Below, in pieces: positions 34,873-36,482 of a DNA stretch of 36,482 nucleotides; within the stretch, counting starts at the first letter, position 1; each line of letters starts with the position of its first letter. A program made the translations under genes and the position numbers. Below the pieces are notes generated by a model. That model searched no databases, was not told the origin of the DNA, and was given only the letters and a program-made list of their open reading frames with translations. Origin of the DNA: an uncultured Pelagibacteraceae bacterium (GTDB lineage: Bacteria > Pseudomonadota > Alphaproteobacteria > Pelagibacterales > Pelagibacteraceae); contig CACJYB010000007.1 in the NCBI GenBank assembly GCA_902597515.1, positions 1 to 36,482 on the forward strand. The letters run 5' to 3'.

Positions 34873-36008
34873 AAAAAATTAAATTTTTATTATTAATTTT
34901 TTTCTCTGTTTTATATTTAAATAAAACAGTTATTTCAGCTGAAATTGATATTTATAAAAAAATTGATCTTTTCGGTGAAGTTTTAGAAAAAATTAATAAA
35001 GAATATGTTGATGAGATCGATCAATCTGAAAGTATGGACTCTGCTATTAATGGTCTTTTACAATCACTCGATCCATATTCAGCATACATGTCACCTAAAA
35101 TTTTTGAGGAAATGCAAACTGAGACAAGTGGTGAGTTCGGTGGATTAGGAATTGAAGTTAGCATGGAGGCTGGAGTAGTAAAAGTAATCTCACCAATAGA
35201 TGATACACCCGCATCCAGAGCTGGATTAAAAGCGGGTGATTACATAGTAAAAATAAATGACGTTCAGGTTCAAGGAAAATCATTAAGTGAAGCTGTTGAT
35301 TTAATGAGAGGACCTGTAGGTTCTGGAATAGAGTTAACAGTAAGACGAAGAGGTGAAAGAAAAGCGTTAACATTTAATATCATAAGAGAAGTTATTCAGG
35401 TTCAATCTGTAAAATCTGAAATTATAGATGAAAATATTGGATACATCAGGCTTACATCATTTAACGATAACAGTAGTGATCAAATAGAAAAACAAATTAA
35501 AAAACTTAAAAAAGATAAAAACTTAAATTCATTTATTTTAGATTTAAGAAATAATCCTGGGGGTCTTTTATCTCAAGCAATAAAAATATCAGATTTTTTT
35601 CTAGAAAATGGAGAGATAGTTTCAACAAAAAGCAGAAAAAAATCTGAAAATAGAAAATGGTTTGCAAAAAAAGGAGATATTACCGATGGAAAAACACTAT
35701 TGGTTTTAATTAACTATGGTTCAGCATCTGCATCTGAAATTGTTGCTGGAGCTTTAAAGGATCACAAAAGAGCAATCATTGTTGGTGAAAATAGCTTTGG
35801 TAAAGGTTCTGTCCAATCCATTATTCCTTTAAAAAATCGTGGTGCTATTAGATTAACTGTCGCAAAATATTATCTTCCTTCTGGAAAATCTATTTCAGAA
35901 GTAGGTGTAAGACCAGATATTGAAGTAAATGAAGAAGGTGATGATTTTAGAATAAAAACTGATACTGATAATCAATTAAACTACGCTATTAAGTTACTTA
36001 ACGGATAA
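34869..36008 (+). CDS. ctpA: S41-family carboxy-terminal processing peptidase CtpA
   Basis: This is a periplasmic serine protease of 379 residues from the ATG at 34869, which overlaps the rsfS stop and begins a clear signal peptide (MKKIKFLLLIFFSVLYLNKT, cleavage probably near VISA-EI). A PDZ domain follows at about 85-165 (GEFGGLGIEVSME, DTPASRAGLKAGDYIVKIND). The S41 catalytic domain has LDLRNNPGGLLSQAIKISD, NYGSASASEIVAGALKDH with the nucleophile Ser, and GENSFGKGSVQ with the general-base Lys. Family members trim C-termini of envelope proteins and peptidoglycan hydrolases. It is coupled to rsfS upstream and followed one base later by rppH. Confidence 0.95.
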   Translation: MKKIKFLLLIFFSVLYLNKTVISAEIDIYKKIDLFGEVLEKINKEYVDEIDQSESMDSAINGLLQSLDPYSAYMSPKIFEEMQTETSGEFGGLGIEVSMEAGVVKVISPIDDTPASRAGLKAGDYIVKINDVQVQGKSLSEAVDLMRGPVGSGIELTVRRRGERKALTFNIIREVIQVQSVKSEIIDENIGYIRLTSFNDNSSDQIEKQIKKLKKDKNLNSFILDLRNNPGGLLSQAIKISDFFLENGEIVSTKSRKKSENRKWFAKKGDITDGKTLLVLINYGSASASEIVAGALKDHKRAIIVGENSFGKGSVQSIIPLKNRGAIRLTVAKYYLPSGKSISEVGVRPDIEVNEEGDDFRIKTDTDNQLNYAIKLLNG

Positions 36009-36009
36009 T

Positions 36010-36482
36010 ATGAATAAAAATTTTCAAGATTTACCACTGAGAAGTGGGGTCGGAATTGTGTTATTGAATAAAGAAAATAAAGTATTCGTAGCAAAAAGAA
36101 TAGATAATCCTAAAAATTTTTGGCAAATGCCTCAGGGTGGTGTTGATGATGGAGAAGATAATTTAAAAGCTGCATTTAGAGAACTAGAGGAAGAAACAAG
36201 TATCAAAAGCGTAGAACTTATAAAAGAATTAGATGGTACATTAACCTATGATTTACCTGATAGATTACTAGGTATTATTTGGAAAGGTAAGTACAAAGGT
36301 CAGAAGCAAAAATGGTTTTTAATGCGATTTATTGGAAATGATAATGAAATAAATATTAATACATCTAATCCAGAATTTTTAGATTGGAAGTGGATCGACT
36401 TAGATTTAATTACTGATGTTGTTGTTGATTTTAAACATCATGTTTACAAAGAACTTAAAGAAAAAGTAAAAAAATTAATTTA
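36010..36482 (+). CDS. rppH: RNA pyrophosphohydrolase RppH, Nudix (only the last stop base is cut off)
   Basis: The frame from ATG at 36010 gives 157 complete codons and then TA at the window edge, so only the final base of the probable stop is missing. It begins MNKNFQDLPLRSGVGIVLLN and contains the RppH text FWQMPQGGVDDGED followed by the Nudix box helix AAFRELEEETSI, and later TYDLP and GQKQKWFLMRF, all diagnostic for RppH (5'-pyrophosphate removal that triggers mRNA decay) or the related dinucleoside polyphosphate hydrolases. The catalytic RELxEE glutamates are intact, but the position normally Gly near the box end is Ser (ETSI). It follows ctpA by one base, an order common in alphaproteobacteria. 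Confidence 0.94.
   Translation, partial: MNKNFQDLPLRSGVGIVLLNKENKVFVAKRIDNPKNFWQMPQGGVDDGEDNLKAAFRELEEETSIKSVELIKELDGTLTYDLPDRLLGIIWKGKYKGQKQKWFLMRFIGNDNEININTSNPEFLDWKWIDLDLITDVVVDFKHHVYKELKEKVKKLI

Overview
This window is a compact, A+T-rich chromosomal segment of an alphaproteobacterium. It is most consistent with the SAR11 clade (Pelagibacterales, 'Candidatus Pelagibacter'-like). The basis is the heavy A+T bias, very short or overlapping gene junctions, Lys/Asn/Ile-rich proteins, a ChvG/ChvI pair and a RegA/ActR regulator, the order rplU-rpmA-obgE-proB-proA-nadD-rsfS-ctpA-rppH, and a SAM-II type riboswitch before metX. I read 38 protein genes. No gap exceeds about 200 bases, and I see no rRNA, tRNA, CRISPR array, insertion sequence or prophage. 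The placement is inference from reading; no database search was possible.

Layout. 1-3423 (+): the end of an RND efflux adaptor and the complete inner-membrane RND pump. 3420-4395 (-): a lytic-transglycosylase-like lipoprotein and a VanZ-like membrane protein. 4441-5148 (+): gpmA. 5126-13615 (-): a MurU-like nucleotidyltransferase, an AmgK-like kinase, tsaE, ahcY, the ChvG/ChvI two-component system and polA. 13730-14281 (+): bioY, which meets regA (-) tail to tail. 15005-18110 (+): an ornithine decarboxylase-like, deoxyhypusine synthase-like and agmatinase-like polyamine operon. 18107-21639 (-): lysS, pyrD, rpmB and a queuosine-precursor transporter. 21731-25285 (+): trkH, an AmpG-like permease and a cytoplasmic NlpC/P60 peptidase. 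25282-27260 (-): hisC and tyrA. 27452-29887 (+): riboswitch-controlled metX-metW, then gloB. 29952-36482 (+): rplU, rpmA, obgE, proB, proA, nadD, rsfS, ctpA and rppH. The last base of the rppH stop codon lies past the window edge.

How the genes work together. Methionine/SAM metabolism appears twice: metX-metW under a SAM-II aptamer, and ahcY, which clears S-adenosylhomocysteine. Cell-wall turnover and salvage is a scattered theme: an SLT lipoprotein, an AmpG-like permease, a signal-less NlpC/P60 peptidase and an AmgK/MurU-like pair could together form a minimal muropeptide recycling route. The polyamine operon looks like a decarboxylase plus DHS-like route rather than SpeE spermidine synthase.

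The window is mostly ordinary core genome, and I do not see a clearly new system. The points most worth a second look are the DHS-like polyamine operon, the SAM-II element without an obvious Shine-Dalgarno, promoters placed so close to start codons that near-leaderless mRNAs are predicted (ahcY especially), the overlap of all five convergent gene pairs, a hairpin filling the rpmA-obgE gap, and the direct rsfS-ctpA junction where many relatives carry rlmH and another gene.
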